Positions 24,336 through 32,633 of a DNA stretch of 64,000 bases are shown here, in pieces. The notes beneath the pieces are model-generated. The model was not told the origin of the DNA. It did no database searches and saw only the letters and a list, made by a program, of their open reading frames with translations. Source of the stretch: JACCYI01 sp963828075 (GTDB taxonomy: Bacteria; Actinomycetota; Thermoleophilia; Solirubrobacterales; Solirubrobacteraceae); NCBI GenBank assembly GCA_963828075.1, contig CAWHDH010000017.1:744001-808000 (forward strand), in the 5' to 3' direction. The position numbers and the translations under genes are program-made. The first letter of the stretch is position 1. Every line of letters starts with the position of its first letter.

Positions 24336-25336
24336 TCGAGCCCCTCCCCCTCCGGCCGGCCGAACATCAGGTTGAGGTTCTGCACCGCCTGCGACGCGGC
24401 GCCCTTCCACAGGTTGTCGATCGCCGCGAACACGATGACGCGGCCCGTGCGCGGGTCGGGATGGACCGAGATGCGGCAGAAGTTCGTGTCGCGCACGTCG
24501 AGCACCCCGGGCGGCGCGTCGACGACCTCGACCCACGGCTCGTCCGCGTAGGCCCGCGCGTAGAGCCGGTGGAGCTCGGATTCGGGGGTCTCGCGCGCGA
24601 GGGTCACGTACGCGGAGACGAGCTCGCCCTGGGCGAGCGGGACCAGATGGGGCGTGAACGTGACCGCGACGTCGGCGCCCTGGCCGGCGAGCTCCTGCTC
24701 GATCTCCGGCGTGTGGCGGTGCGCGCCGACCTTGTACGGGGTCATGTTCTCGTCGGCGGAGACGAAGTGGGTGGCCGCCGACGGCTCGCGCCCGGCCCCG
24801 CTCACGCCCGACTTCGCGTCGATCACCACGCCCTCGATCAGCCCTGCGCGGGCGAGCGGCGCGAGGCCGAGCAGCGCCGCGGTCGGATAGCAGCCGGGGT
24901 TGGCGACCAGGTCGGCGCCGGCGATCGCGTCGCGGTGCAGCTCCGGCAGCCCGTAGACGCCCTCGCCGAAGCGCTCGGGCGCCTTGTGGGCGCCGTACCA
25001 CGCCTCGTAGGTCTCGCGGTCGTGCAGCCGGAAGTCGGCCGAGAGGTCGACGACCTTCGCGCCGCGCTCGCGCAGCGCCGCGACCGCCGGCGCCGAGGCG
25101 CCGTGCGGATAGCACACCAGCGCCCCGTCGACCGTGCCGTGGCGGTCGGGGTCGAACTCGACGAGCACGAGCGGCACGCGCGTGCGGGGGTGGACCTCGT
25201 CGAGCCGGCGCCCGGCGTCGGCGCGCGCGGTCACGTGCGCGAGCGCGAAGCCCGGGTGGCGGTGCAGGAGCGTGGACGCGATCGCGCCCGCGTACCCGGC
25301 CGCGCCGAGCACGGCGATCGCCGGCGCGTCAGCCAC
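24332..25336 (-). CDS. argC: N-acetyl-gamma-glutamyl-phosphate reductase
   Basis: NADPH-dependent reduction of acetylglutamyl phosphate. 334 residues from GTG 25334-25336, overlapping the pheT 3' end by 8 bp. Nucleotide-binding LGAAGYAGAI, catalytic cysteine in VANPGCYPTAALLGL, and substrate-binding KSGVSGAGREPS with HRHTPEIEQEL. Typical length for the type-1 enzyme. It is the first arg gene and is directly joined to the phenylalanyl-tRNA synthetase genes, so arginine genes are expressed by read-through from the translation cluster unless an internal promoter exists. Confidence 0.95.
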   Translation of the reverse strand: MADAPAIAVLGAAGYAGAIASTLLHRHPGFALAHVTARADAGRRLDEVHPRTRVPLVLVEFDPDRHGTVDGALVCYPHGASAPAVAALRERGAKVVDLSADFRLHDRETYEAWYGAHKAPERFGEGVYGLPELHRDAIAGADLVANPGCYPTAALLGLAPLARAGLIEGVVIDAKSGVSGAGREPSAATHFVSADENMTPYKVGAHRHTPEIEQELAGQGADVAVTFTPHLVPLAQGELVSAYVTLARETPESELHRLYARAYADEPWVEVVDAPPGVLDVRDTNFCRISVHPDPRTGRVIVFAAIDNLWKGAASQAVQNLNLMFGRPEGEGLE

Positions 25337-27806
25337 GCAGCTCGCCGCCCAGCTGGTCGCGCAGCGCGGCGACGATCTTCTCGCGCCGCCCGGCGACCTC
25401 CTCGTCGGTCAGCGTCCGGTCGGGCGCCCGGAACTCGAGCCGCAGCGCGAGCGAGGCGCGGCCCTCGCCGACCTGCGCGCCGCGGTAGACGTCGAACACG
25501 TCGACGCCGGCGAGCAGCGCGCCGCCCGCCTTGCGTACCGTCGCCAGCACCCGGTCGGCTCCGACGTCGTCGGCGACCACGACGGCGAGGTCCTGGCGCA
25601 CCGACGGGAACGACGTCATGTCGCGGTAGGCGGGCGCGACCTCGGCCGCCGCGGTGACCGCGTCGAGGTCGAGCTCGAAGCCGGCGGTCCGCTCGAGGTC
25701 CCAGCGCGCGGCGACGGCGGGATGCAGCTCGCCGAGCCACCCGGCGGGTTCGCCGTCGACGAGCACGACCGCCGAGCGGCCCGGGTGCAGGAACGGCTCC
25801 GTCGATCCGGCCTGCACCGACCACGGCACGCGGAGCGCGTCGAGCAGCGCCGCGAGCGCGGCCTTCGCGGTGAAGAAGTCGGCGGCCGGGGGCTCTGCTT
25901 CGCGCCACGACGCCGGCCGGACGGCGCCGGTCATCAGCGCGGCGACGTGCAGGCGCTCGTCGGGCAGCACGGATGCCGACGGCGGCTCGGGCCGCGACGC
26001 TCCATCGGAGGTCGCGAGATGCGTGCCCGCCCCCAGCGTGAGCCGCGGGCCGGCCGGCGGCGGGCCGGGGAGGTAGACGGCGCCGACCTCGAACAGCCGC
26101 ACGTCGGTGGCGCCGCGCGAGCGGTTGTTGCGGGCCGCGTCGAGCAGCGAGCCGGCCAGCGTCGTGCGCATGACCGACTGCTCGTCGCTCATCGGGTTCT
26201 CGAGCGCGAGGCCGGGCGCGAGGCCGAGGCGCTCGGCGTGCGCGGGGCTCGCGAAGCTCCAGCCCACGGCCTCGGAGAGCCCGGCGCCGGTCAGCGCGTC
26301 CTCGGCGCGCCGGCGGGCGCGCTGGGCGACCGAGAGCCGGCCGGACGCGCCGCGGCGCGAAGGCAGCGTGGCGGGCAGGTGCTCGAGCACGCCGAGGCGG
26401 GCGACCTCCTCGATCAGGTCGGCCTCGCGGGTGACGTCGTTGCGCCGATGCGGCGGCACGGTGACGTCGAGCCCGTCGTCCCCCTCGCCCACCATGAAGC
26501 CCAGCGCCTCGAGGATCCGGGCGCTCTCGGCGCGCTCCACGGAGATGCCGAGCAGCCCGGTGACCCGCGCATCGCGGAGGCGGATCACCTGCGGGTCCGG
26601 CCCCGGGCCGCCGACGTCGATCGTCCCGTCGACGAGCCGCGCGCCGCACAGCTCGATCATCAGCCTCGCGGCCAGCGCCTGGCCGTACATGCCCTGCTCG
26701 GGCGCGAGGCCCTTCTCGAAGCGCCCCGAGGCCTCGGTGCGGAGGTTCAGCCGCGTCGAGGTGCGCTGGAGGTTCGGCCCGTTCCACGTCGCCGCCTCCA
26801 TCAGCACCCGCGTCGTCGTCGCCGAGACCTCCGACCGCGCGCCGCCCATCAGGCCGGCGATGCTCGTCGGGCCCTCGTCGTCGGCGATCAGGCAGACGTC
26901 GGGATCCAGCGTGCGCTCGGCGTCGTCGAGCGTCGTCATCGTCTCCCCCGCGCCGGCTCTCCGCACGACCAGCCGGCCGCCGGCGACGCGGTCGAAGTCG
27001 AACGCGTGCAGCGGCTGGCCGGTTTCGAGCATCACGTAGTTGGTGATGTCGACGACGTTGGAGATCGGGCGCTGCCCGGCGGCCATCAGCCGCGCCTTCA
27101 GCCAGGCGGGCGACGGGCCGATCGTCACGTCCTCGAACAGCCGCGCGGTGAAGCGCGGGCACAGGTCGGGCGCCTCGACGACCACCTCGACCCCCGCGAT
27201 GTCCCCGGGGGTGCCGGGATCGTGGTCCCACGGCGGCGGCGCGAGCGGCGCGCCGGTGGCGGCGTGGACCTCGCGGGCGACCCCGTAGACCGCCAGGCAG
27301 TCCGGCCGGTTCGGCGTGATCTCGAGCTCGAGGACGTCGGTGAACAGCGGCAGGACGTCGGCCAGCGGCGTGCCCGGGAGCAGGTCGTCGGACAGCACCA
27401 TGATCCCGTCGTGGTCGGCGCCGATGCCGACCTCGTCCTCGGCGAGGATCATCCCCTCGGACGCGACGCCGCGGAGCTTGGCCTTCTTGAGCTTGGTGCC
27501 GTCGGGCATGATCGCGCCGGGCTGGGCGACCGCGACCGTCTGGCCCTGCGCGACGTTCGGCGCGCCGCAGACGATCGTCGCCACGTCGCCCTCGCCGGTC
27601 GCGACCGTGCAGACGGTCAGGCGGTCGGCGTCGGGGTGGCGCTCGGCGGTGAGCACACGGCCGACGAGGAAGCGCTCGAGCGCGTCGACGCCGTGCGCGT
27701 GGATGCGGTCGACCTCGGTCCCGGTCATCGCCAGGCGCGTCGCGACGGCGCGGGCATCGAGGCCCGGGTCGCAGAACGCGGCCAGCCAGGTCAGCGGCAC
27801 CCTCAT
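25329..27806 (-). CDS. pheT: Phenylalanyl-tRNA synthetase beta subunit
   Basis: 825 residues from ATG 27804-27806 (MRVPLTWLAAFCDP). Standard domain order: EMAP/OB tRNA-binding domain (FLVGRVLTAERHPDADRL), B3/B4 editing domain with NRPDCLAVYGVAREV, B5 (motif PHRRNDVTREADL), the catalytic-like core, and a C-terminal ferredoxin-fold anticodon-binding domain beginning FPSVRQDLAVVV. Full length, no breaks. ATGA overlap with pheS and 8-bp overlap with argC. Confidence 0.96.
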   Translation of the reverse strand: MRVPLTWLAAFCDPGLDARAVATRLAMTGTEVDRIHAHGVDALERFLVGRVLTAERHPDADRLTVCTVATGEGDVATIVCGAPNVAQGQTVAVAQPGAIMPDGTKLKKAKLRGVASEGMILAEDEVGIGADHDGIMVLSDDLLPGTPLADVLPLFTDVLELEITPNRPDCLAVYGVAREVHAATGAPLAPPPWDHDPGTPGDIAGVEVVVEAPDLCPRFTARLFEDVTIGPSPAWLKARLMAAGQRPISNVVDITNYVMLETGQPLHAFDFDRVAGGRLVVRRAGAGETMTTLDDAERTLDPDVCLIADDEGPTSIAGLMGGARSEVSATTTRVLMEAATWNGPNLQRTSTRLNLRTEASGRFEKGLAPEQGMYGQALAARLMIELCGARLVDGTIDVGGPGPDPQVIRLRDARVTGLLGISVERAESARILEALGFMVGEGDDGLDVTVPPHRRNDVTREADLIEEVARLGVLEHLPATLPSRRGASGRLSVAQRARRRAEDALTGAGLSEAVGWSFASPAHAERLGLAPGLALENPMSDEQSVMRTTLAGSLLDAARNNRSRGATDVRLFEVGAVYLPGPPPAGPRLTLGAGTHLATSDGASRPEPPSASVLPDERLHVAALMTGAVRPASWREAEPPAADFFTAKAALAALLDALRVPWSVQAGSTEPFLHPGRSAVVLVDGEPAGWLGELHPAVAARWDLERTAGFELDLDAVTAAAEVAPAYRDMTSFPSVRQDLAVVVADDVGADRVLATVRKAGGALLAGVDVFDVYRGAQVGEGRASLALRLEFRAPDRTLTDEEVAGRREKIVAALRDQLGGELRG

Positions 27807-28852
27807 CCGAACTGCTCCAGGAAGCGCAGGTCGTTGTCGTAGAACAGCCGCAGGTCCGGCACGCCGTGCTTGAGCTGGGCGATCCGCTCGATCCCCATCC
27901 CGAACGCGAAGCCCTGCACGACGTCGGGGTCGTAGCCGTGCTCGCGCACGTACTCGAACACGTTCGGGTCGACCATGCCGGAGCCGAGGATCTCGATCCA
28001 CGCCGTCCCCTTGCACAGCCCGCAGCGCGAGCCGTCCTTCAGGAAGCCCTCGCGGCAGTTGAAGCAGGAGACGTCCACCTCGACGCTCGGCTCGGTGAAC
28101 GGGAAGAAGTGCGGGCGCAGGCGCAAGTCGCGATCGTCGCCGAAGATCGCCCGGGCGAACGCGAGCAGCGTGCCCTTGAGGTCGGCCAGCGTGATGTCCG
28201 TGTCGACCGCGAGGCCCTCGACCTGGTGGAACTGGGGGGTGTGGGTGGCGTCGTTGTCGCGCCGGTAGGTGCGGCCCGGGATGACGATGTAGAGCGGCGG
28301 CGGCTGGAGCTCCATCGCCCGCGTCTGCATCGGCGACGTGTGGGTGCGCAGCACGACGTCGTCGGCGACGTAGAACGTGTCCGAGTGCAGCCGCGCGGGG
28401 TGGGTGACGTCGTGGTTGAGGGTGTCGAAGTTGTAGTAGACGTACTCGACCTCGGGCCCCTCGGCGATGCGGAAGCCGAGCCCCATGAAGACGTCCTCGA
28501 TCTCGCGGCGCGTGGCGGTCAGCAGGTGCAGCCGGCCGACTCCGATCGCCGGCGAGCCGGGCAGCGTGACGTCGACGCGGTCGGCCGCGAGCCGGGCGTC
28601 GAGCTCCGAGCGCTCGAGCGCCTCGGCGCGGGCGGCGATGGCGGCCTCGAGCGCCTTGCGCGCCTCGTTGGCCGCGCGCCCCACCGTCCCGCGCTCCTCG
28701 GGCGGGAGGCCGGCGACCCCGCGCAGCAGGTTGGGCAGCTCGGCCTTGCGGCCGAGGTGGGCGACGCGCGCCTGCTCGAGGGCGTCGGTGTCCGCGGCGG
28801 CGGCGACCGCGGCCTCCGCCTCGGTGCGCAGCTCGGCGATCCGGTCGATCAT
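27803..28852 (-). CDS. pheS: Phenylalanyl-tRNA synthetase alpha subunit
   Basis: Catalytic class II subunit, 349 residues from ATG 28850-28852. N-terminal coiled coil (~1-90), then motif 2-like HQVEGLAVDTDITLADLKG and the active-site SCFNCREGFLKDGSRC segment with four cysteines in the CxxC/CxxC arrangement seen in some lineages, and motif 3 FGMGIERIAQLKHGVPDLR. The start overlaps the stop of the upstream rRNA methyltransferase (ATGA). Together with pheT it forms the alpha2beta2 enzyme. Confidence 0.96.
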   Translation of the reverse strand: MIDRIAELRTEAEAAVAAAADTDALEQARVAHLGRKAELPNLLRGVAGLPPEERGTVGRAANEARKALEAAIAARAEALERSELDARLAADRVDVTLPGSPAIGVGRLHLLTATRREIEDVFMGLGFRIAEGPEVEYVYYNFDTLNHDVTHPARLHSDTFYVADDVVLRTHTSPMQTRAMELQPPPLYIVIPGRTYRRDNDATHTPQFHQVEGLAVDTDITLADLKGTLLAFARAIFGDDRDLRLRPHFFPFTEPSVEVDVSCFNCREGFLKDGSRCGLCKGTAWIEILGSGMVDPNVFEYVREHGYDPDVVQGFAFGMGIERIAQLKHGVPDLRLFYDNDLRFLEQFG

Positions 28853-29556
28853 GGGCGAGCCATCCTATGGAGGTCGTAGAGGGCAACGGTCGCCGCCATC
28901 GCGGCGTTGAGGGACTCCGACTCGATCGGGATGTGGGCCACGTGCTCGCACGCCGCCACCACGTCGTCGGGCAGGCCGTCGCGCTCGGCGCCGACCACGA
29001 TCGTCGCGTCGGCGGGCAGGCCGGCGGCCGGCAGCGGCGTGCCCGCGTGGGCGACCAGCGCCACCCGCGGGCGCGGCAGGTCCTCGATGCCGTCGACGCG
29101 CGCCACCGGGACCGCGAAGATCGCCCCCATCGACGCGCGCACCGCCTTGGGCGCGAACGGGTCCGCGCACCCCGGCCCGAGCGCCACCGAGCCCGACCCG
29201 AACGCCAGAGCGCTGCGCAGGACGGTGCCGACGTTGCCCGGGTCCCCGACGCCGTGCAGATAGACGCAGCGCGGGCCCTCGGGCGGCGCCCAGCGCGCCT
29301 CGTAGACGCCGATCGCCCGCGTCCCCGAGCCGAGCCCCGACACCCGCGCGAGCACGGCGGGCTCGACCTCGGTTCCCGGCAGCCCGGAGCCGGCGGCGCA
29401 GAAGCGCTCGAGCGCCGGCCAGCCGGCGGCGTCGGCGGCGGCGAGCAGGTCCTCCCCCTCGGCCACGAACCGCCCCGCGCGCTCGCGGTCGCGCCGCCGC
29501 GATGCGAGGCGGCGGATCTCCTTGAGGCGCTCGTTGTGGGGGCTGGTGATGGTCAT
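28849..29556 (-). CDS. SpoU/TrmH-family RNA 2'-O-methyltransferase
   Basis: 235 residues from ATG 29554-29556 (MTITSPHNERLKEIRRL). N-terminal substrate-binding part of the RlmB/TsnR type (RRRDRERAGRFVAEGEDLL), then the knotted SPOUT domain with motif 1 HGVGDPGNVGTVLRSALAF, motif 2 TIVVGAERDGLPDD and motif 3 IPIESESLNAAMAATVALYD. SAM-dependent methylation of rRNA or tRNA ribose; target unknown. In Actinobacteria a gene of this family commonly lies between rplT and pheS, as here. A hairpin with a U tract lies just upstream of its start. Confidence 0.9.
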   Translation of the reverse strand: MTITSPHNERLKEIRRLASRRRDRERAGRFVAEGEDLLAAADAAGWPALERFCAAGSGLPGTEVEPAVLARVSGLGSGTRAIGVYEARWAPPEGPRCVYLHGVGDPGNVGTVLRSALAFGSGSVALGPGCADPFAPKAVRASMGAIFAVPVARVDGIEDLPRPRVALVAHAGTPLPAAGLPADATIVVGAERDGLPDDVVAACEHVAHIPIESESLNAAMAATVALYDLHRMARP

Positions 29557-29563
29557 GGGGCAC

Positions 29564-29596
29564 AAAAAAGGCGCCCGTCCTGAGAGGAGGGGCGCC
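29564..29596 (-). terminator. Rho-independent terminator between rplT and the methyltransferase
   Basis: On the minus strand GGCGCCC and GGGCGCC arms (29590-29596 and 29570-29576) with extra inner CCT/AGG pairing are followed by six T (29564-29569). The methyltransferase ATG comes 7 bases later. It can end rpmI-rplT transcripts or act as an attenuator for trmH-pheST-arg. Confidence 0.75.
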
Positions 29597-29627
29597 CGGT
29601 GAGAGTGGTCTGGCTCGGTGGTTTCAG

Positions 29628-29999
29628 CTAGGCAGCCGCCGCCGACTCAGACGCCTCGCGGGCGCTGTCGGCGAATCGGCGGAACGTCTCGGGATCGCGC
29701 ACGGCGATGTCGGCCAGGACCTTGCGGTCCAGCTCGATGCCGGCGAGCTTGAGCCCGTGGATGAAGGTGCCGTAGGTCATGCCCTCCTGGCGGGCGGCCG
29801 CGTTGATGCGGGTGACCCAGAGGCGGCGGAAGTCGCGCTTGCGGTTGCGGCGGTCCCGATAGGCGTAGGAGTCCGCCTTCATCAGGGCTTCCTTGGCCCG
29901 CTTGTAGTTCGAGTGGGCCTCGCCGCGGAAGCCCTTGGTCAGCTCGAGGGTCGCGCGGCGCTTCTTGCGCGCGTGGACCGAGCGCTTGACGCGGGTCAT
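29628..29999 (-). CDS. rplT: 50S ribosomal protein L20
   Basis: 123 residues from ATG 29997-29999 (MTRVKRSVHARKKRR), with the basic N-terminal arm and the conserved GFRGEAHSNYKRAKEALMKA, YAYRDRRNRKRDFRRLWVTR and GMTYGTFIHGLKLAGIELDR blocks. Early 23S-binding assembly protein. Overlaps rpmI by 4 bp. The Ala-rich tail is slightly longer than in E. coli. Confidence 0.98.
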   Translation of the reverse strand: MTRVKRSVHARKKRRATLELTKGFRGEAHSNYKRAKEALMKADSYAYRDRRNRKRDFRRLWVTRINAAARQEGMTYGTFIHGLKLAGIELDRKVLADIAVRDPETFRRFADSAREASESAAAA

Positions 30000-30199
30000 C
30001 GGCCCTGGCCTCCGAGCAGCTTGGTGACGGTCTTGCGATCCGCCTTGGCGACGGTCTTCTCGAGGCCGAGCGCGCGCTTCTTCTTCGGCGACTTCTTCTC
30101 GAGGATGTGGCTCGAGAACGCCGGCCGCGACTTGAGCTTGCCGGAGCCGGTCTTCTTGAAGCGCTTGGACGCGCCGGAGTGGGACTTCATCTTTGGCAT
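29996..30199 (-). CDS. rpmI: 50S ribosomal protein L35
   Basis: 67 residues from ATG 30197-30199 (MPKMKSHSGASKRFKKTG) with the typical SSHILEKKSPKKKRAL block. It normally follows infC directly; here a LytR-CpsA-Psr gene and a repeat separate it from infC, and it has its own promoter (TATACT) instead. Overlaps rplT by ATGA. Confidence 0.98.
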   Translation of the reverse strand: MPKMKSHSGASKRFKKTGSGKLKSRPAFSSHILEKKSPKKKRALGLEKTVAKADRKTVTKLLGGQGR

Positions 30200-30211
30200 G
30201 GCGAGCGGGGC

Positions 30212-30217
30212 AGTATA
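30212..30217 (-). promoter_or_regulatory. -10 box TATACT for rpmI-rplT
   Basis: A consensus-like TATACT on the minus strand, 12 nt before the rpmI ATG and directly after the stop of the LCP gene. It supplies the ribosomal genes independently of infC. Confidence 0.6.
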
Positions 30218-30225
30218 CGAGGTGC

Positions 30226-31782
30226 TCAGCCCCGCAGCCGGCCGAGCGACGCGGCGATCGCGAGCATCTGCTGGTTGGTGAGCGAGTTGGCGAGCGTGTT
30301 GGTCACCCAGTACACCGCGCGGGGCGTGCGCCACGCGACCACGCGCAGCTCGCGGCCGTCGTAGAAGAGCTCGAGCGTCCGCCCGGCCATGCGACGCTTC
30401 TCGGACGGGTTGGCCAGCAGCGGCGGGTTCTTCCAGGTGGTCCCCTGGACGCCGTAATACTGGCCGAGGACCGGGTTCTTGACGATCACGATCCGGTACG
30501 CCCGATGGAGCTTGCCCTCCTGGTCGCGGAGCCTGTAGAGGCGCGGCACCGGGACGCGGTCGGCCGGGATCGGGGCGTCCGCGTAGCGGGCGTTCGCCGT
30601 CTTGACCGTCGGGAAGTAGAACGGCAGCCCGGCCCGGGTCGTGTGGACGATCGCCATGTCCTCCCCCGACTTGCGGTCGCGGACGAGGCCCTTCGGCAGC
30701 GCCCGGCGGGCTGCGCGGCGGCGCGTCCGGCTGCTGCTGCGGCGGCGCGGCCGGGTCGTGCGGCGCTCCTTGCCGTCGCTCTTGCCCGCGACCTTCGGGT
30801 TCATGAAGTCGTCGAGGGTCTGGCCGAGCTGGCGCGACGAGGCGGTCAAGTACTCGCCGCTCTCGGACACCCGGAACGGCACCTGGCGAACCGGCCGGTC
30901 GCGCACGAAGATCGCCAGCTTGATCATCGACAGGATGGCCTTGCTCGAGCGCAGACTGCGGTCCGCGCGGATGTAGCGCGAGAAGATCCTCGCGAGGCGG
31001 TCGCGCTCGCCGACCTCGAGCAGCTTGCGGGCGCCCGGCTGTGCCTTGAGCTGGCGCAGGAAGTCCTGCTGGCGGGCGGCGCGGACGAGGTCGTTGTCGG
31101 CGTGGCGATAGCGAACGTAGTCCAGCGCGTCCTGGCCCTTGAGCTTCTGGTAGCCCGCCTTGACGTCGATCGCCGCGTAGTTGACGGCCGAGTCGGTCGG
31201 CGGCGCGTTGTCGTTGAAGTACGTGCGGTCGACGTCGACGTAGACGCCGCCGATGTAGTCGATCGCGCGCCGGAAGCCGCCGAAGTTCACGTTGATGACG
31301 TTGGTGATCTCGAAGGGGTCGCCGGGGCGCGAGAGCAGGTGCTTGATCGTCCTGAGGGTCAGGCGCTCGCCCCCGATCGCATAGGCCGCATTGACCTTGT
31401 CGCGGCCATGGCCGGGGATCGTGACCTTGAGGTCACGCGGGATCGACGTGACCGTGATCGCGGGCTTGTCGGGGTCGGCCCGCAGCAGCAGCATCGTGTC
31501 CGAGTTGCCCTTGCCGCGGTCGGCGTAGCGCCGGTCGGAGCCGATCACCAGCACCGTGCGCGCCCCGCCCGCCTCGGCCGGCGTGACCTCGGGGATGTTG
31601 AGCCCGCGGTCGGGGCTCGCGGCGTCGTCGCAGCCGCCGAAGAACTCGCACTGCAGGCTCCCGATCTCGCCGAGCGTCAGCGCGGTCACCGACCCGGCGG
31701 TGCACAGGACGACGACCACGGCGGCGATGGCGGCGCGGACGATCAGCCAGCGTCCGACGCGGGGTGCGGCCTCCGGGGTCAC
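30226..31782 (-). CDS. LytR-CpsA-Psr (LCP) family protein
   Basis: 518 residues, GTG 31780-31782. Short cytoplasmic N-terminus, one membrane span (~11-35), then an extracytoplasmic LCP domain (~75-260) with VLVIGSDRR, SDTMLLLRADP, SIPRDLKVTIP and DKVNAAYAIGG, and Arg-rich positions that bind polyprenyl pyrophosphate. A basic linker (~345-375) and a beta-rich C-terminal domain of ~140 residues follow. LCP enzymes attach wall polymers such as teichoic acid or arabinogalactan to peptidoglycan. Its place between infC and rpmI is unusual; it has its own -10 (TAGCCT) 7 nt upstream. Confidence 0.9.
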   Translation of the reverse strand: MTPEAAPRVGRWLIVRAAIAAVVVVLCTAGSVTALTLGEIGSLQCEFFGGCDDAASPDRGLNIPEVTPAEAGGARTVLVIGSDRRYADRGKGNSDTMLLLRADPDKPAITVTSIPRDLKVTIPGHGRDKVNAAYAIGGERLTLRTIKHLLSRPGDPFEITNVINVNFGGFRRAIDYIGGVYVDVDRTYFNDNAPPTDSAVNYAAIDVKAGYQKLKGQDALDYVRYRHADNDLVRAARQQDFLRQLKAQPGARKLLEVGERDRLARIFSRYIRADRSLRSSKAILSMIKLAIFVRDRPVRQVPFRVSESGEYLTASSRQLGQTLDDFMNPKVAGKSDGKERRTTRPRRRSSSRTRRRAARRALPKGLVRDRKSGEDMAIVHTTRAGLPFYFPTVKTANARYADAPIPADRVPVPRLYRLRDQEGKLHRAYRIVIVKNPVLGQYYGVQGTTWKNPPLLANPSEKRRMAGRTLELFYDGRELRVVAWRTPRAVYWVTNTLANSLTNQQMLAIAASLGRLRG

Positions 31783-31789
31783 CCAGGGC

Positions 31790-31795
31790 AGGCTA
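31790..31795 (-). promoter_or_regulatory. -10 box TAGCCT for the LCP gene
   Basis: TAGCCT on the minus strand, 7 nt before GTG 31782. A dispersed repeat starts 8 bases further upstream. Confidence 0.55.
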
Positions 31796-31803
31796 GTACG
31801 GGC

Positions 31804-31863
31804 CTATGACGCCCCCAAGCACCCCCATGCGACCGGTCCCAGACCAAGGGGGTGGTTGACGGC
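31804..31863. repeat. Dispersed 60-bp palindromic repeat, second copy
   Basis: Matches 20034-20093 at 50 of 60 bases in the same orientation. CACCCCCAT faces AAGGGGGTG around ACCGGT, and the unit ends GGTTGACGGC. It lies between infC (ends 31952) and the LCP promoter. Confidence 0.7.
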
Positions 31864-31951
31864 GAACCCCGCCCGCCCGGACCCCTCTCTCCTCACCCGA
31901 TGCAGTTCGTCCCGCCGGCGAACGACTGGGCACGCGCGTTCGCTCGGAGGA

Positions 31952-32536
31952 CTAGGAGGACGGCGGGTTCTGCGGCACGCCGCCGCCGGCCGTCTTGGAC
32001 GGCCCGAGCATCATGGTCATGTTGCGCCCGTCCTGCTGGGGGCGCTGCTCGACGATCGCGAGGTCCTGGAGCTCCTCGGCGAGGCGGTTGAGGATGATCT
32101 CGCCGCGCTCCGGATGCGCGACCTCGCGGCCGCGGAACATGATCGTGACCTTGACCTTGTCGCGGTGGTTGAGGAACCGCTCGACGTGGCCCTTCTTGGT
32201 CGCGTAGTCGTGCTCGGCGATCTTCGGGCGGAACTTGATCTCGCGCACCGTGATCTGCTGCTGGTGCTTGCGGGCCTGCTTCTCGCGCTGGGCCTTCTCG
32301 TACTTGTACTTCGAGTAGTCCAGGACGCGGCAGACGGGCGGCCGGGCGTCGGGCGCGACCTCGACGAGGTCGAGCTCACGGTCCTGGGCGTAGCGCAGGG
32401 CGTCGGCGGTCTTCATCACGCCGACCTGCTCACCGTCGTCGCCGATCAGGCGCACCTCGGGCACGCGGATCCGCTCGTTGATGCGGGTCGTGTCGCGCTC
32501 CGGCGGCTGCCGGTCGAATCTGCGAGGGACCGGCAC
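31952..32536 (-). CDS. infC: Translation initiation factor IF-3
   Basis: 194 residues from GTG 32534-32536. N-domain from TRINERIRVPEVRLIGDDG, linker with YSKYKYEKAQREKQARKHQ, C-domain with KEIKFRP-type REIKFRPKIAEHDY and EVAHPERGE. The tail (PSKTAGGGVPQNPPSS) is specific. A full promoter (TTGAAC / TATAGT) lies ~65 nt upstream, leaving a ~55-nt leader that contains part of a CCGCTAT/ATAGCGG inverted repeat. The start is rare-type or GTG as usual for this gene. Confidence 0.96.
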   Translation of the reverse strand: MPVPRRFDRQPPERDTTRINERIRVPEVRLIGDDGEQVGVMKTADALRYAQDRELDLVEVAPDARPPVCRVLDYSKYKYEKAQREKQARKHQQQITVREIKFRPKIAEHDYATKKGHVERFLNHRDKVKVTIMFRGREVAHPERGEIILNRLAEELQDLAIVEQRPQQDGRNMTMMLGPSKTAGGGVPQNPPSS

Positions 32537-32600
32537 TTATGCGTGGTGGCGGCGAAGGTTCAAGCAGCCGCTATGTGGAGGCGCGATATCAACCCGGGGA

Positions 32601-32631
32601 ACTATAGCGGCGCGGGCGCGGCGCGGTTCAA
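32601..32631 (-). promoter_or_regulatory. infC promoter
   Basis: Minus-strand TTGAAC (32626-32631), a 19-bp spacer and TATAGT (32601-32606). The -10 overlaps one arm of the inverted repeat CCGCTAT (32568-32574) / ATAGCGG (32604-32610). Transcription would start near 32594 and give a ~57-nt leader. Confidence 0.6.
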
Positions 32632-32633
32632 CC

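Noticed and set aside
31433..32091. Small frames spanning the repeat at 31804-31863
   Set aside because: They cross a palindromic repeat, lack start signals and show no family similarity.
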